Numbered from the stretch's first letter, positions 8,518-17,071 are shown. The stretch is 64,000 nucleotides of DNA from Subdoligranulum variabile (GCA_003343905.1 QAKI01000043.1:266569-330568), one strand, 5' to 3'. The notes: generated from the letters alone by a model not told the origin. A program made the numbers and translations.

Positions 8518-9704
8518 CAGGTTTCCTCCAAATTGTTCGAGATCTTGCAGATTTTTCCGTTTTCCAAATAAACGCGGGGGACCCGGCGGGTGATGCCGCA
8601 GACGATCTCATACGGGATCGTGCGTCCCTTGCGCGCTACGTCGGCGGCCGTGTCGGCGCCGCCCGGGCCAAAGACCGTGACTTCGTCGCCCATCGCCACG
8701 CCGGGAATGTCGGTCACGTCCAGCAGTGTCTGGTCCATGCAGACGCGCCCCAGCACCGGCGCGGGGCGGCCGTTTACCAGCATCAGCCCCTGCCCCTGTG
8801 TGCCGGAAAGCACGCGGGGATAGCCGTCGGCATAGCCCACGCAGACGGTAGCCACCCGCATGGGCTTTTGGGCGGTGAAGGTGCAGCCGTAACTCGCGCT
8901 TTGGCCGGGCAGCAGGTCCTTCACAAAGGTCACAAGGCATTTCAGCGTCATGACCGGCCGCAGGGCGGGGAAGTGCAGTTCCTCGCTGGGGTCCAGACCG
9001 TACAGGATGATCCCGGCGCGGGCCATGTCCAGGCACCATTCCGGGTGGCGCATCTGGGCGGCCGAATTGGCGCAGTGTACGGTGCCGGGGTCATAGCCGT
9101 TGGCCCGCAGTTGGTCCACCACCCGGCGGAACAGCGCGTACTGGGCGTCGGTGTAGGCCACCGCGTCGGGCTGCAGGCTGTCGGCTTCGGCAAAATGCTG
9201 GAAGATGCCGCACACTTCCAGCCCGGGCAGGCGGTAGAGGGCTTCCAGTTCCCGTACCACCGCGCGCCAGTCCTGCTGCGCGGGGAAGCCCAGGCGGCCC
9301 ATGCCAGTGTCCACTTTCAGGTGGATCTTGACCCGCACCCCGGCGGCCTGCGCCGCCTGTGAAAGCGCCGCGGCGTATTCGGTGGAAAAGCAGGTGGTGG
9401 CGATGTCCTCCCGCGCCAGCACCGAAGCCTGGGCCGGGTCAGCGTAACCGAGGATCAACACCGGCACCGTGATGCCGTGGCGGCGCAGGCGCTTGGCTTC
9501 GCCCAGGCAGCTCACGGCGAAGGCCGCGGCGCCCTCCCGCTGCAGCACGCGGGCCACAACGGCGTCCCCGTGGCCGTAGGCGTCGGCCTTGACCACGGCG
9601 CAGACAGGCCCGCCCACCGTCTGCCGGATGAAAGAAAAGTTATCCCGCAGGGCGTCGAGGTCGATCTCCGCCCAGCAGTGTTTTTCCAGAATAGGATCGT
9701 TCAT
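8517..9704 (-). CDS. alr: Alanine racemase
   Basis: PLP enzyme that interconverts L- and D-alanine for peptidoglycan; 395 residues. The PLP lysine is K39 in AVVKADAYGHG, and the second catalytic region, ASYGCTFTAQKPMRVATV, supplies the usual tyrosine. The ATG at 9704 is chosen because AAGGAG lies 8 bases upstream and because it gives an ATGA overlap with the preceding gene; a GTG three codons upstream is less likely. In spore formers alanine racemase can also limit alanine-triggered germination, but nothing here marks this copy as spore-specific. Confidence 0.95.
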   Translation of the reverse strand: MNDPILEKHCWAEIDLDALRDNFSFIRQTVGGPVCAVVKADAYGHGDAVVARVLQREGAAAFAVSCLGEAKRLRRHGITVPVLILGYADPAQASVLAREDIATTCFSTEYAAALSQAAQAAGVRVKIHLKVDTGMGRLGFPAQQDWRAVVRELEALYRLPGLEVCGIFQHFAEADSLQPDAVAYTDAQYALFRRVVDQLRANGYDPGTVHCANSAAQMRHPEWCLDMARAGIILYGLDPSEELHFPALRPVMTLKCLVTFVKDLLPGQSASYGCTFTAQKPMRVATVCVGYADGYPRVLSGTQGQGLMLVNGRPAPVLGRVCMDQTLLDVTDIPGVAMGDEVTVFGPGGADTAADVARKGRTIPYEIVCGITRRVPRVYLENGKICKISNNLEET

Positions 9705-10459
9705 TTGCCCCACTCCTTCTTACGGCCGGTATGCAGCGGCCGCCAGCCGTCGATGCCGCTCTGTTGCAGCGCGTGCAGCGTCTTTTGCCGGAACGCCGGG
9801 TCACGGCGGCTGGCGTCGTGTACAAATTGCTTGGTCTCTTCGCGCACCGTCACACCGTCGGCCGGGCAGCGGCTTTTGACGATGGGCAGCCCGCCGCGCT
9901 TGACGGCGGACGTGACCTCGCTCTCGGTAGCCAGCAGCAGCGGACGGATCATCGTCAGGTCCCGGCGCGAAAGATACGTCACCGGCGAGAAACAGCCGAT
10001 GCGGCCTTCCCGCCAGAGGTTCATATAAAAAGTTTCCACCGCATCGTCCAGGTGGTGCCCCAGCGCCACCTTGTTGCAGCCCAGTTCCTGGGCCGCCGTG
10101 TGCAGGGTGCCGCGCCGCAGCTTGGCGCACAGCGCGCAGGGGTTGGACTCCTTGCGGTAGTCGAACACCACAGGGCCGATGTCGGTGCGGCGGATCTCGT
10201 AGGGGACGTTCTCAGCGGCGAACAGGGCCTCCAGCGCGCTGTAGTCAGTCTCCACCCCGCCGAAGCAGGGGTCCAGCGTCACGGCGTGCAGCGTGAACGG
10301 AACGCCCAGATAGGCGCGCAGCCGTGCCAGCGCCACCGTCAGGACCACACTGTCCTTGCCGCCGGAGACCCCCACCAGGATGCGGTCGCCGGGGGCGATC
10401 ATTTCATAGTCCTGTACGGCTTTGCGCACAAGCCCCGTGATATGCTGCATGGCGTCCAT
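9701..10459 (-). CDS. TtcA-type tRNA 2-thiolation PP-loop enzyme
   Basis: 252-residue adenylating enzyme of the TtcA/TilS superfamily. The PP-loop SGGKDS is at residues 32-37. A CALC pair near residue 119 and a third cysteine in SRCPADG near 205 match the three cysteines that hold the iron-sulfur cluster in TtcA, which thiolates cytidine 32 of tRNA. The GHHLDDAVETF segment is also typical. The ATG at 10459 has AAGGAGG 6 bases upstream. It heads the operon with alr and lepA. Related clostridial paralogues of this fold exist, so the exact tRNA position is inferred. Confidence 0.85.
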   Translation of the reverse strand: MDAMQHITGLVRKAVQDYEMIAPGDRILVGVSGGKDSVVLTVALARLRAYLGVPFTLHAVTLDPCFGGVETDYSALEALFAAENVPYEIRRTDIGPVVFDYRKESNPCALCAKLRRGTLHTAAQELGCNKVALGHHLDDAVETFYMNLWREGRIGCFSPVTYLSRRDLTMIRPLLLATESEVTSAVKRGGLPIVKSRCPADGVTVREETKQFVHDASRRDPAFRQKTLHALQQSGIDGWRPLHTGRKKEWGK

Positions 10460-10495
10460 GGGCGCCCTCCTTTGGTAAAATGATGCAAACACTTT

Positions 10496-10524
10496 ATTAT
10501 AGCACGCCGGCCGCCGCCGTACAA
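10496..10524 (-). promoter_or_regulatory. Promoter of the ttcA-alr-lepA operon
   Basis: On the minus strand TTGTAC (10524-10519) and a consensus TATAAT (10501-10496) are separated by 17 bases, about 37 bases before the first start codon. Confidence 0.75.
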
Positions 10525-10643
10525 CTTGTTTTGCGCGCAACGGCACAAAGAACCGCAGCAGAGCGTTGCCCGGAAGGCCGGTTTGGCCGCGCGCTATTTC
10601 TGATTATAACTTTTTGCCCGGTAAAAGACAAGCGATAAGGCAC

Positions 10644-10672
10644 TTTCTATTTTCGACAGGATGTGGTATAGT
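10644..10672 (+). promoter_or_regulatory. Extended -10 promoter for the ATP-grasp/glycosyltransferase pair
   Basis: TGGTATAGT (-10 TATAGT at 10667-10672) has an extended -10 TG. The -35 at 17-base spacing is a weak TTTCTA. Confidence 0.5.
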
Positions 10673-10717
10673 AAGGGGAAGAATCCCGACTTGTTATCCC
10701 GACAGGAGATTATGACC

Positions 10718-11860
10718 ATGAAACAACTGGCGATTATCGGCGCGTCTTATCTGCAGGCACCGCTGATCCAGAAAGCAAAAGACCTGGGCTGCGTGACCCA
10801 TGTTTTTGCCTGGGCGGCGGACGATGTGGGGGAGAAGATGGCGGACCATTTTTACCCCATCAGCATCATCGAGAAAGAAGAGATCCTGCAGAAATGCCGC
10901 GAGATCGGCATTGATGGGATCTGCACCATCGCCAGCGACCTGGCGGCGGTCACGGTGAATTATGTGGCGGAACAGATGGGCCTGCCCGGCAACGGGATGC
11001 GCTGCTGCGAAAAATCCACCAACAAACACAAAATGCGGGAGGCGTTCAAAGCGGCGGGCGACCCGTCGCCCTTTTCGGTCCTGATAGGACCGAAAATAAG
11101 TCTGTCTGCGCTGGAAGGCATGCAGTACCCGCTGATCGTCAAGCCGACGGACCGTTCGGGCAGCCGCGGCATCACCGAGGTGCGCCGCCCGGCTGGGCTG
11201 CCCGCCGCCATCGCCCGTGCGCGGGAACAGAGCTTTGAAAAGATGGCAGTGGTGGAAGAATTCGCCCAGGGGCAGGAATACAGCGTGGAGTGTATCTCCT
11301 GCCAGGGAACGCATCACCTGCTGCAGATCACGCTCAAGTATACGACGGGCGCGCCCATGTACATCGAGACCGGGCATATGGAACCGGCCCCGCTGACGGC
11401 GGACCAGCGGGAGAAAGTCCGGCGGGTGGTGTTCCATGCGCTGGACACGCTGGAAATTCAAAACGGCGCGTCCCACAGCGAACTTAAGATCGACGCGGAA
11501 GGGAAGATCCGCATTATCGAGATCGGCGGCCGTATGGGCGGCGACTGCATCGGCAGCCATCTGGTGCCCTACACCACGGGGCTGGACTATGTGGGCATGG
11601 TCGTACAGATCGCGCTGGGCCAGGCCCCTGACCTGCAGCCCAAAGGCAAGGTATACCCGGCCTGCGGGATCCGGTTCGTGTTCGGGCCGCGGGATCTGGA
11701 ACTGCGGGAAGCCCTGCGCAGCGCGCCGGGGATCACCATGTTGGAGGAAAGCCCCATCGATCCGATGGATCATATGGTGACAGATTCCTCCACCCGGTTC
11801 GGGTACTATATTTTTGCGGCGGAGGATACCGCCCATATCTGTGAGTGGATGGAAAAATAA
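10718..11860 (+). CDS. ATP-grasp domain enzyme
   Basis: 380-residue ligase-type protein that uses ATP to join a carboxylate to an amine or thiol through an acyl phosphate. Seen: an N-terminal pre-ATP-grasp fold (LAIIGASYLQAPLIQKAKDL), the ATP-binding IVKPTDRSGSRGITEV, and the metal-binding EIGGRMGGDCIGSHLVPYTTG. The substrate is not recognisable; similar proteins are filed as carbamoyl-phosphate-synthase-like or biotin-carboxylase-like. The ATG at 10718 is 9 bases after AGGAG; an ATG two codons earlier is too close. It lies 21 bases before a glycosyltransferase, with which it is probably co-transcribed, so modification of a glycan or lipid carrier is one possibility. Confidence 0.85.
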   Translation: MKQLAIIGASYLQAPLIQKAKDLGCVTHVFAWAADDVGEKMADHFYPISIIEKEEILQKCREIGIDGICTIASDLAAVTVNYVAEQMGLPGNGMRCCEKSTNKHKMREAFKAAGDPSPFSVLIGPKISLSALEGMQYPLIVKPTDRSGSRGITEVRRPAGLPAAIARAREQSFEKMAVVEEFAQGQEYSVECISCQGTHHLLQITLKYTTGAPMYIETGHMEPAPLTADQREKVRRVVFHALDTLEIQNGASHSELKIDAEGKIRIIEIGGRMGGDCIGSHLVPYTTGLDYVGMVVQIALGQAPDLQPKGKVYPACGIRFVFGPRDLELREALRSAPGITMLEESPIDPMDHMVTDSSTRFGYYIFAAEDTAHICEWMEK

Positions 11861-11881
11861 GAGGAAAAGAAGGGAACCTTT

Positions 11882-12835
11882 GTGCAACTGCTCAGCTTTG
11901 TCATTCCCTGCTACCGCAGCGCGGGCACACTGGCGGAAGTCACCCGGCAGATCCGGGAAACGGTCCTGGCGGATGGCCGTTACCGGTATGAGATCATTCT
12001 GGTCAATGATAACCCGGCGGACGAGACCTGGCAGGAGATCCGGCGGCTCAAACAGCAGGATGAAAACATCTTCGGCATCTGTATGTCCCGCAATTTCGGG
12101 CAGGCGTCGGCCCTGATGGCCGGATACCGCCATGTGCATGGCGACATCGTGGTCAGCCTGGATGATGACGGCCAGACGCCCCCGTCGGAAATGTTCCGGC
12201 TGATCGACGCGCTGGATGAAGACACCGACATCGTATATGCCAGCTACCCGACCAAACACCACAGCCTGTTCCGCAACTTTGGCAGCCGGGTCAACGACCG
12301 GATGGCCACCTGGCTGATGGGCAAGCCGCGGGACCTGTATATGGCCAGCTATTACGCAGCCCGGCGCTTCGTCATTGACGAGATGGTGCGCTGCGATAAT
12401 CCGTTCCCCTATGTGGACGGTCTGGCGATCCGTTCCACCTCCCGCTTCAAGAACGTGCCCATCGACCATAAGGACCGCGCCCAGGGCGAAAGCGGCTACA
12501 CCTTCTTCAAACTGCTGAGCCTGTGGCTCAACGGGTTCACCGCTTTTTCGGTCAAGCCGCTGCGGGTCGCCACCGTCATGGGGATGCTGTTCTCTCTGGC
12601 GGGGTTCGTATTTGCCATGATCGTCGTGGTGCGCAAGATCATTTTGCTGGATCAGATCGACGCAGGCTGGTCCAGCATCGTCGCCATCGTGCTGCTGCTG
12701 GACGGCATTTTGATGATGATGCTGGGGCTGGTGGGCGAATATGTGGGCCGTATGTATATGACGATGAACAAAAGCCCCCAGTATGTGGTGCGAACGACGA
12801 CCGCGCCGGCAGGGGAAAAGGGCGAAGCACGGTAA
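11882..12835 (+). CDS. Family 2 glycosyltransferase with C-terminal membrane helices (GtrB/DPM1-like)
   Basis: 317 residues. The N-terminal GT-A domain shows SFVIPCYRSAGTL, the nucleotide-binding NDNPADETW, and the metal-binding DDDGQTPPSEM. Two long hydrophobic helices lie in the last 90 residues. This layout is that of enzymes that transfer a sugar from a nucleotide to polyprenyl phosphate at the cytoplasmic membrane. The start is a GTG at 11882 after AAGGGA. It is the last gene of the unit and ends before a strong terminator. The sugar and the final acceptor cannot be read from the sequence. Confidence 0.88.
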   Translation: MQLLSFVIPCYRSAGTLAEVTRQIRETVLADGRYRYEIILVNDNPADETWQEIRRLKQQDENIFGICMSRNFGQASALMAGYRHVHGDIVVSLDDDGQTPPSEMFRLIDALDEDTDIVYASYPTKHHSLFRNFGSRVNDRMATWLMGKPRDLYMASYYAARRFVIDEMVRCDNPFPYVDGLAIRSTSRFKNVPIDHKDRAQGESGYTFFKLLSLWLNGFTAFSVKPLRVATVMGMLFSLAGFVFAMIVVVRKIILLDQIDAGWSSIVAIVLLLDGILMMMLGLVGEYVGRMYMTMNKSPQYVVRTTTAPAGEKGEAR

Positions 12836-12864
12836 TACATCCGACAACTCGATAAAACGACAAA

Positions 12865-12905
12865 ACTCCCCGCGGAAGGAACGGTTCCTTCTGCGGGGAG
12901 TTCGT
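12865..12905. terminator. Bidirectional terminator between the glycosyltransferase and rsmE
   Basis: A 17-bp stem (12865-12881 with 12885-12901, one G-U pair) has a three-base loop. T-rich tails occur on both strands. Confidence 0.85.
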
Positions 12906-12955
12906 TTGGGTTTTACCAAAATGCGGCAGCGCCCTTGTATTGCGGGGCGGGCGCA

Positions 12956-13684
12956 TTATTCCAGATTGCCGGTCAGCAGCATGGCGGCAGTCAGGGCGGC
13001 CAGGGGGGCGGTCTCGCAGCGCAGGATGCGCGGCCCCAGCCCTACGGTCACGGCGCCTGCGGCCGCGGCGGCCTGGGCTTCCTCGGCGGAAAAGCCTCCC
13101 TCGCTGCCGGTGATCAGCGCCAGGTTGCGCACCTGCCCCGGCGCCAGCAGGCTGCGCAGCGGTTCGCCGCCGCCCTCATAAAAGAACAGGGCTTTGTCGT
13201 AGCCGCCCAGCGCGGCGCACACATCGGCAAACTGCGGCAGCGGCATGTCCACGCGGGGCAGCATGGCGCGGCCCGCCTGCTTGGCGGCTTCGGCGGCGAT
13301 ACGGTTGTAACGCTCGTTCTTTACGTCCTCTTTTTTGGGGGCGGCCACGCAGTACCGGCTGAAAAAAGGCACGATCCGGGTCACGCCCAGCTCCACGCTG
13401 TGGAGGATGATCTCCTCCAGCTTGCCCTGCTTGGGATAACCGACGAACAGCGTCACCGCCGTGTCCGGCTCCGCTTTGCTGGGCGCGCCCTCGCTGACGG
13501 TGAATTCCACCCGGCCCGGCAGAAGGGCCGTCACGGTGCCGGTATATTCCAGCCCGTCCGGCCCGCACAGCACCACCTGTTCGCCCAAACGGGCGCGCAT
13601 GACGTTGGCCAGGTGATGGGCGTCGCTGCCGGTCAGGGCCGCGTGCCCGTTGGCGAGTTCCCTGGTAAAATAACGGTGCGGCAC
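12956..13684 (-). CDS. rsmE: 16S rRNA (uracil-1498-N3)-methyltransferase
   Basis: SPOUT-fold methyltransferase, 242 residues, methylating U1498 of 16S rRNA with S-adenosylmethionine. The N-terminus MPHRYFTRELANG and the C-terminal knot segments LITGSEGGFSAEEA and LGPRILRCETAPLAAL are characteristic of RsmE. Translation begins at GTG (13684), three bases after the prmA stop, with AAGGAT inside the prmA 3' end. The prmA-rsmE pair is conserved across Firmicutes. Confidence 0.95.
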   Translation of the reverse strand: MPHRYFTRELANGHAALTGSDAHHLANVMRARLGEQVVLCGPDGLEYTGTVTALLPGRVEFTVSEGAPSKAEPDTAVTLFVGYPKQGKLEEIILHSVELGVTRIVPFFSRYCVAAPKKEDVKNERYNRIAAEAAKQAGRAMLPRVDMPLPQFADVCAALGGYDKALFFYEGGGEPLRSLLAPGQVRNLALITGSEGGFSAEEAQAAAAAGAVTVGLGPRILRCETAPLAALTAAMLLTGNLE

Positions 13685-13687
13685 GCT

Positions 13688-14608
13688 TTACACATCCTTC
13701 TTTTCGCAGCGGATGCAGACCCAGCCGCGTTTTTCCTGCACTTCCACCGGGGTGAGCCCGGCGGCGGTCAGGCCGTCCAGCACTTCCTGACGGCGCTCGT
13801 CGATGATGCCGCTGGCGATGAACTGGGCGCCGGGGGCCATCAGCGCCGGGACGTGAGGCGCCAGCGAAAGGATCGCGGACGCCACGATGTTGGCCGTGAT
13901 GATGTCATACTGGCCGCTGGCTTTGTCCGAAAGGTCGCCCACCAGCACCCGGAAACGGTCCGACACACCGTTGCGTTCGGCGTTCTCGCCCGCGGTGCGC
14001 ACACACATGGGGTCGATGTCGACGCCCTCGGCTTCCTGCGCGCCCAGTTTCAGCGCCGCGATGGCCAGAATGCCCGAACCCGTGCCGATGTCCAGCACGC
14101 GCTCGCCGCCCTGCACCAGACGGTCCAGCATTTCCAGGCACAGGCTGGTGGTCTCGTGGGCGCCGGTGCCAAAGGCCATGCCGGGATCCATGGTGATCAC
14201 CGTGCGGTCGGTCTTGTACTCCTCCCAGCCGGGCACGATGGCCAGCCGGGTCCCGATGTCCATGGCATGGTAATACTTCTTCCAGGCGTTCTGCCAGTCC
14301 TCCTGCTCCACGCCGGTGGTGTTGAGCTGGTAGTCGATGCCGCTGGCTTTCAGGCGCTCCTCGAACAGGGGCAGGATCTCGGCGGGGTTCTCGTCCGGGG
14401 CCAGGTACATGTGGACGATGACCACGTCGCGGGGCTTGTCCAGCAGTTCCTGCTCGATCAGGTCGATGTGGGCGATCTCCCACGCCTGCTGTTCAAGGTC
14501 GCTGTAGTCCTCAATATAAATGCCGCCGTTGGCCACCATGGTGGCGATGGCTTCGGCCGTGTCGGCGTCGCGCTTGGCGACGGTGATGCTGATGTCGGTC
14601 CACTCCAT
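13688..14608 (-). CDS. prmA: Ribosomal protein L11 methyltransferase
   Basis: 306-residue SAM-dependent methyltransferase that modifies L11. Motif I is VLDIGTGSGILAIAALKLGA and the catalytic NPPF-type site reads ITANIVAS. The start ATG (14608) follows AAAAGGAG by 9 bases; upstream codons in frame are leader sequence. Its substrate gene, rplK, lies about 37 kb away in this window. Confidence 0.95.
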   Translation of the reverse strand: MEWTDISITVAKRDADTAEAIATMVANGGIYIEDYSDLEQQAWEIAHIDLIEQELLDKPRDVVIVHMYLAPDENPAEILPLFEERLKASGIDYQLNTTGVEQEDWQNAWKKYYHAMDIGTRLAIVPGWEEYKTDRTVITMDPGMAFGTGAHETTSLCLEMLDRLVQGGERVLDIGTGSGILAIAALKLGAQEAEGVDIDPMCVRTAGENAERNGVSDRFRVLVGDLSDKASGQYDIITANIVASAILSLAPHVPALMAPGAQFIASGIIDERRQEVLDGLTAAGLTPVEVQEKRGWVCIRCEKKDV

Positions 14609-14691
14609 ATCCCAATGCTCCTTTTGCGGTTCGGTTTTCAGATCGGAACAAAGCCGCCGCGGGGCGGCCTTGCCTGTTTGCAACTGTCTGT

Positions 14692-14720
14692 ATTATACAG
14701 GAAAGCCCCGCGCAATTCAA
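14692..14720 (-). promoter_or_regulatory. Promoter of prmA-rsmE
   Basis: On the minus strand TTGAAT (14720-14715) and TATAAT (14697-14692) are spaced by 17 bases. The leader that follows contains a GCCGCC/GGCGGC hairpin (14651-14671) with a short T-rich run, a possible weak attenuator. Confidence 0.65.
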
Positions 14721-14775
14721 TCTGGAAAGAAGAAATCTGCCGGAAAGGCCGCGGGAGGCGTTTCCGCGGGCTGTG

Positions 14776-14805
14776 TGATATTTTGCGGCCCCGGCGGGCA
14801 TACTA
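14776..14805 (+). promoter_or_regulatory. Candidate sigmaG promoter of the spoVA operon
   Basis: TGATA (14776-14780) and CATACTA (14799-14805) are separated by 18 bases. The Bacillus subtilis sigmaG consensus is gHATR-N18-CATxHTA; the -10 matches fully and the -35 matches at ATR. spoVA is a forespore sigmaG operon in B. subtilis. Confidence 0.5.
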
Positions 14806-14825
14806 CCCCCTGAGGGGGCGTGAAT

Positions 14826-15269
14826 ATGAAGTTGGACCCGAAACAATATGAAGGAATGGTGCGCCGCGCGTCGCCGCCGTCGCCTGTCGTCAAAGACTGC
14901 CTGTGGGCTTTCCTGGTGGGCGGCGGGATCTGCCTGCTGGGGGAAGTGCTGCGCCAGGTGTTCCTGCACTGGTACGACCCGACCATGGCCGGCACGCTGA
15001 CCAGCATTGCGCTGATCTTCCTTTCGGCGGTGTGTACGGCGCTGGGATGGTACCAAAAACTGGCCGCCCGGGCGGGCGCAGGTACGCTGGTGCCCATCAC
15101 GGGATTTGCCAACTCGGTGGTCAGCCCGGCCATCGAGTTCAAGGCCGAAGGCTGGGTCACCGGTGTGGGGGCGCGGATCTTCGGCATCGCGGGGCCGGTG
15201 CTGGCCTACGGCACGGCGGCGTCCGCCGTGTGGGGCGTACTTTACTGGCTGTTGGGAAAGGTCGGGTGA
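14826..15269 (+). CDS. spoVAC: Stage V sporulation protein AC
   Basis: 147-residue integral membrane protein with several hydrophobic segments; it contains the family pattern TLVPITGFANSVVSPAIEFK. SpoVAC is the mechanosensitive pore component of the forespore channel that takes up dipicolinic acid and releases it at germination. The ATG at 14826 is 7 bases after GAGGGGG; a GTG two codons upstream is also possible. It is the first gene of spoVAC-AD-AE, the reduced set found in many Clostridia, and the dipicolinate synthase genes lie about 10 kb downstream. Confidence 0.95.
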   Translation: MKLDPKQYEGMVRRASPPSPVVKDCLWAFLVGGGICLLGEVLRQVFLHWYDPTMAGTLTSIALIFLSAVCTALGWYQKLAARAGAGTLVPITGFANSVVSPAIEFKAEGWVTGVGARIFGIAGPVLAYGTAASAVWGVLYWLLGKVG

Positions 15270-15272
15270 ACC

Positions 15273-16298
15273 ATGGCGATCCGCAAAGGGGATACCATCC
15301 TGTTTGAACGCCCGCCGGTCATTGCCGCCTGGGCGGCGGCCGGCGGCAAGAAAGAGAGCGAAGGCCCGCTGGCGGCGGGCTTTGACCTTTTGATCCAGGA
15401 CGCGGCTTTCCCGGAAGAGGGCTGCGCCAACTGGGAACAGGCCGAAAGCCTGCTGCAGCAGAAAGCTGTGGAAGCCTGCCTGCGTAAAGCGAACACCAGC
15501 CGCAAGGCGGTGGATCTGGCGCTGGCCGGGGACTTGCAGGCCCAGTGTACGGCCAGCAACTATACCATGCGGACGCTCGGCGTGCCCTTTGCGGGGGTGT
15601 ACGGGGCCTGCTCCACCATGGCGGAAACGCTCTGCCTGGCCGCGGCGCTGACCGCGGGCGGCATGGCGCGGCAGGCGCTGGCCGTGACCAGCAGCCACTT
15701 CTGCGCCGCCGAACGGCAGTTCCGCACCCCGCTGGAATACGGGGCCAAGCGGACGCCCACCGCCCAGTGGACGGCCACGGCGGCGGGGGCCTGCCTGCTG
15801 CACAGCCCCGGCCAGCAGGGCGTGCCGGTGCTGTCGGTCACGTTTGGCCGGGTGCAGGACTACGAGGTGCGGGACATCAACAATATGGGCGCGGCCATGA
15901 TGCCGGCGGCGGCTTCCACGCTGCTGCGGTATTTTGACGCCACAGGGACAACCCCCGCGGACTTTGACGCGGTGTTCACCGGCGATCTGGGCCGCGTGGG
16001 AAGCACGCTGCTGCGTGAGCAGATGGAAAAAGAGGGCGTGCCGCTGGAAAACCACCGCGACTGCGGCTGCCTTTTGTATGATGAGGATACCCAGGACGTG
16101 CAGGCGGGCGGCAGCGGGCCGGGGTGCAGCGCGGCGGTGCTGTGCAGCCATATCCTGCCCGCATTGCAGGCGGGGATCTACCGCCGGGTATTGTTCGTGG
16201 CGACCGGCGCGCTGATGAGCCAGACGACTTTCCTGCAGGGGGAGAGTATTCCCGGCATCGCGCACTGTGTGGAACTGGGAGGGGAGAACACGGTATGA
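15273..16298 (+). CDS. spoVAD: Stage V sporulation protein AD
   Basis: 341-residue cytosolic protein with a thiolase-like fold that binds dipicolinic acid on the SpoVA complex at the inner spore membrane. Seen: GDLQAQCTASNYTMRTLGVP and GVYGACSTMAETL, typical of SpoVAD. The start is 3 bases after the spoVAC stop, and its own stop overlaps the spoVAE start (ATGA), so the three proteins are probably made in fixed proportion. Confidence 0.96.
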   Translation: MAIRKGDTILFERPPVIAAWAAAGGKKESEGPLAAGFDLLIQDAAFPEEGCANWEQAESLLQQKAVEACLRKANTSRKAVDLALAGDLQAQCTASNYTMRTLGVPFAGVYGACSTMAETLCLAAALTAGGMARQALAVTSSHFCAAERQFRTPLEYGAKRTPTAQWTATAAGACLLHSPGQQGVPVLSVTFGRVQDYEVRDINNMGAAMMPAAASTLLRYFDATGTTPADFDAVFTGDLGRVGSTLLREQMEKEGVPLENHRDCGCLLYDEDTQDVQAGGSGPGCSAAVLCSHILPALQAGIYRRVLFVATGALMSQTTFLQGESIPGIAHCVELGGENTV

Positions 16299-16651
16299 GT
16301 TACGTTTGGGCGTTCGTGGTGGGCGGCGCGATCTGTGTGGTCGGCCAGCTTTTGATCGACTATACCAGCCTGACCCCGGCCCGCATCCTGACCGGCTATG
16401 TGGTGGCCGGGGTGGTCCTGAGCGCAGTGGGCGCGTACAAGCCGCTGGCAGAGTTCGCCGGGGCGGGGGCCAGCGTGCCGCTGCTGGGCTTCGGCCATCT
16501 GCTGGCCCAGGGGGTACGGCAGGCGGTAGACCTCTGCGGTCTGCCGGGGATTTTTACCGGCGGACTGACCGCAGCGGCGGGCGGCATCGCGGCCAGCCTG
16601 CTGTTTGCGCTGGGGGCGGCGCTGGTGAGCAAAAGCCGGGACCAGAACTGA
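16295..16651 (+). CDS. spoVAE: Stage V sporulation protein AE (AEB-type)
   Basis: 118-residue membrane protein with about four hydrophobic segments, beginning MSYVWAFVVGGAICVVGQLL. The short length matches the SpoVAEB form found in Clostridia. It is part of the dipicolinate channel with SpoVAC and SpoVAD. The ATG at 16295 overlaps the spoVAD stop by four bases, and a strong terminator follows the gene. Confidence 0.94.
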   Translation: MSYVWAFVVGGAICVVGQLLIDYTSLTPARILTGYVVAGVVLSAVGAYKPLAEFAGAGASVPLLGFGHLLAQGVRQAVDLCGLPGIFTGGLTAAAGGIAASLLFALGAALVSKSRDQN

Positions 16652-16654
16652 ATT

Positions 16655-16716
16655 GCAAGCGGGTGGGCAACCGCTGTGTACGACGGTTGCCTACCCGCTT
16701 GCGCTGCACTTTTTAA
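16655..16716 (+). terminator. Terminator of the spoVA operon
   Basis: A 19-bp stem (16655-16673 with 16684-16702, one G-U pair) is followed by a T5 run at 16710. Confidence 0.85.
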
Positions 16717-16726
16717 GAAAATGAAA

Positions 16727-16754
16727 ATGCCCGCCGGGAACCCGGCGGGCATTG
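16727..16754 (-). terminator. Terminator of rpsT
   Basis: The stem AATGCCCGCCGGG / CCCGGCGGGCATT lies just downstream of rpsT on the minus strand, and a T-rich tail follows. Confidence 0.8.
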
Positions 16755-16766
16755 TTCATGCGATCT

Positions 16767-17033
16767 TTACTGAGCAGCAACCTTGTTGGCGCGCTTCGCC
16801 ATGCGGCTGACTTTGCGGGCAGCAGTGTTCTTGTGGATGACACCCTTGCTCTTGGCAGAGTCGATGGCAGAGACAGCAGCTTTGATAGCGGCGTCTTTGT
16901 CAGCAGCATTGCTGGCGATGGCAGCGTCTGCCTTCTTGATCACTGTTTTCAGGTTGGACTTGATGGCCTTGTTGTGCATGGCCTCTTTCTTGGCCTGGAC
17001 AACACGGTCCTTCTGCGATTTGATGTTAGGCAT
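16767..17033 (-). CDS. rpsT: 30S ribosomal protein S20
   Basis: 88-residue, Lys/Ala-rich helical protein starting MPNIKSQKDRVVQAKKEAMH, a clear S20, which binds the 5' domain of 16S rRNA. The ATG at 17033 follows AAGGAGG by 8 bases; a GTG three codons earlier overlaps the ribosome site. rpsT beside spoIIP recalls the B. subtilis order rpsT-gpr-spoIIP, here with no gpr between them and with the two genes divergent. Confidence 0.97.
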   Translation of the reverse strand: MPNIKSQKDRVVQAKKEAMHNKAIKSNLKTVIKKADAAIASNAADKDAAIKAAVSAIDSAKSKGVIHKNTAARKVSRMAKRANKVAAQ

Positions 17034-17071
17034 TCGTTCCACCTCCTTGCTTCCCCATAACAGTACAAATT

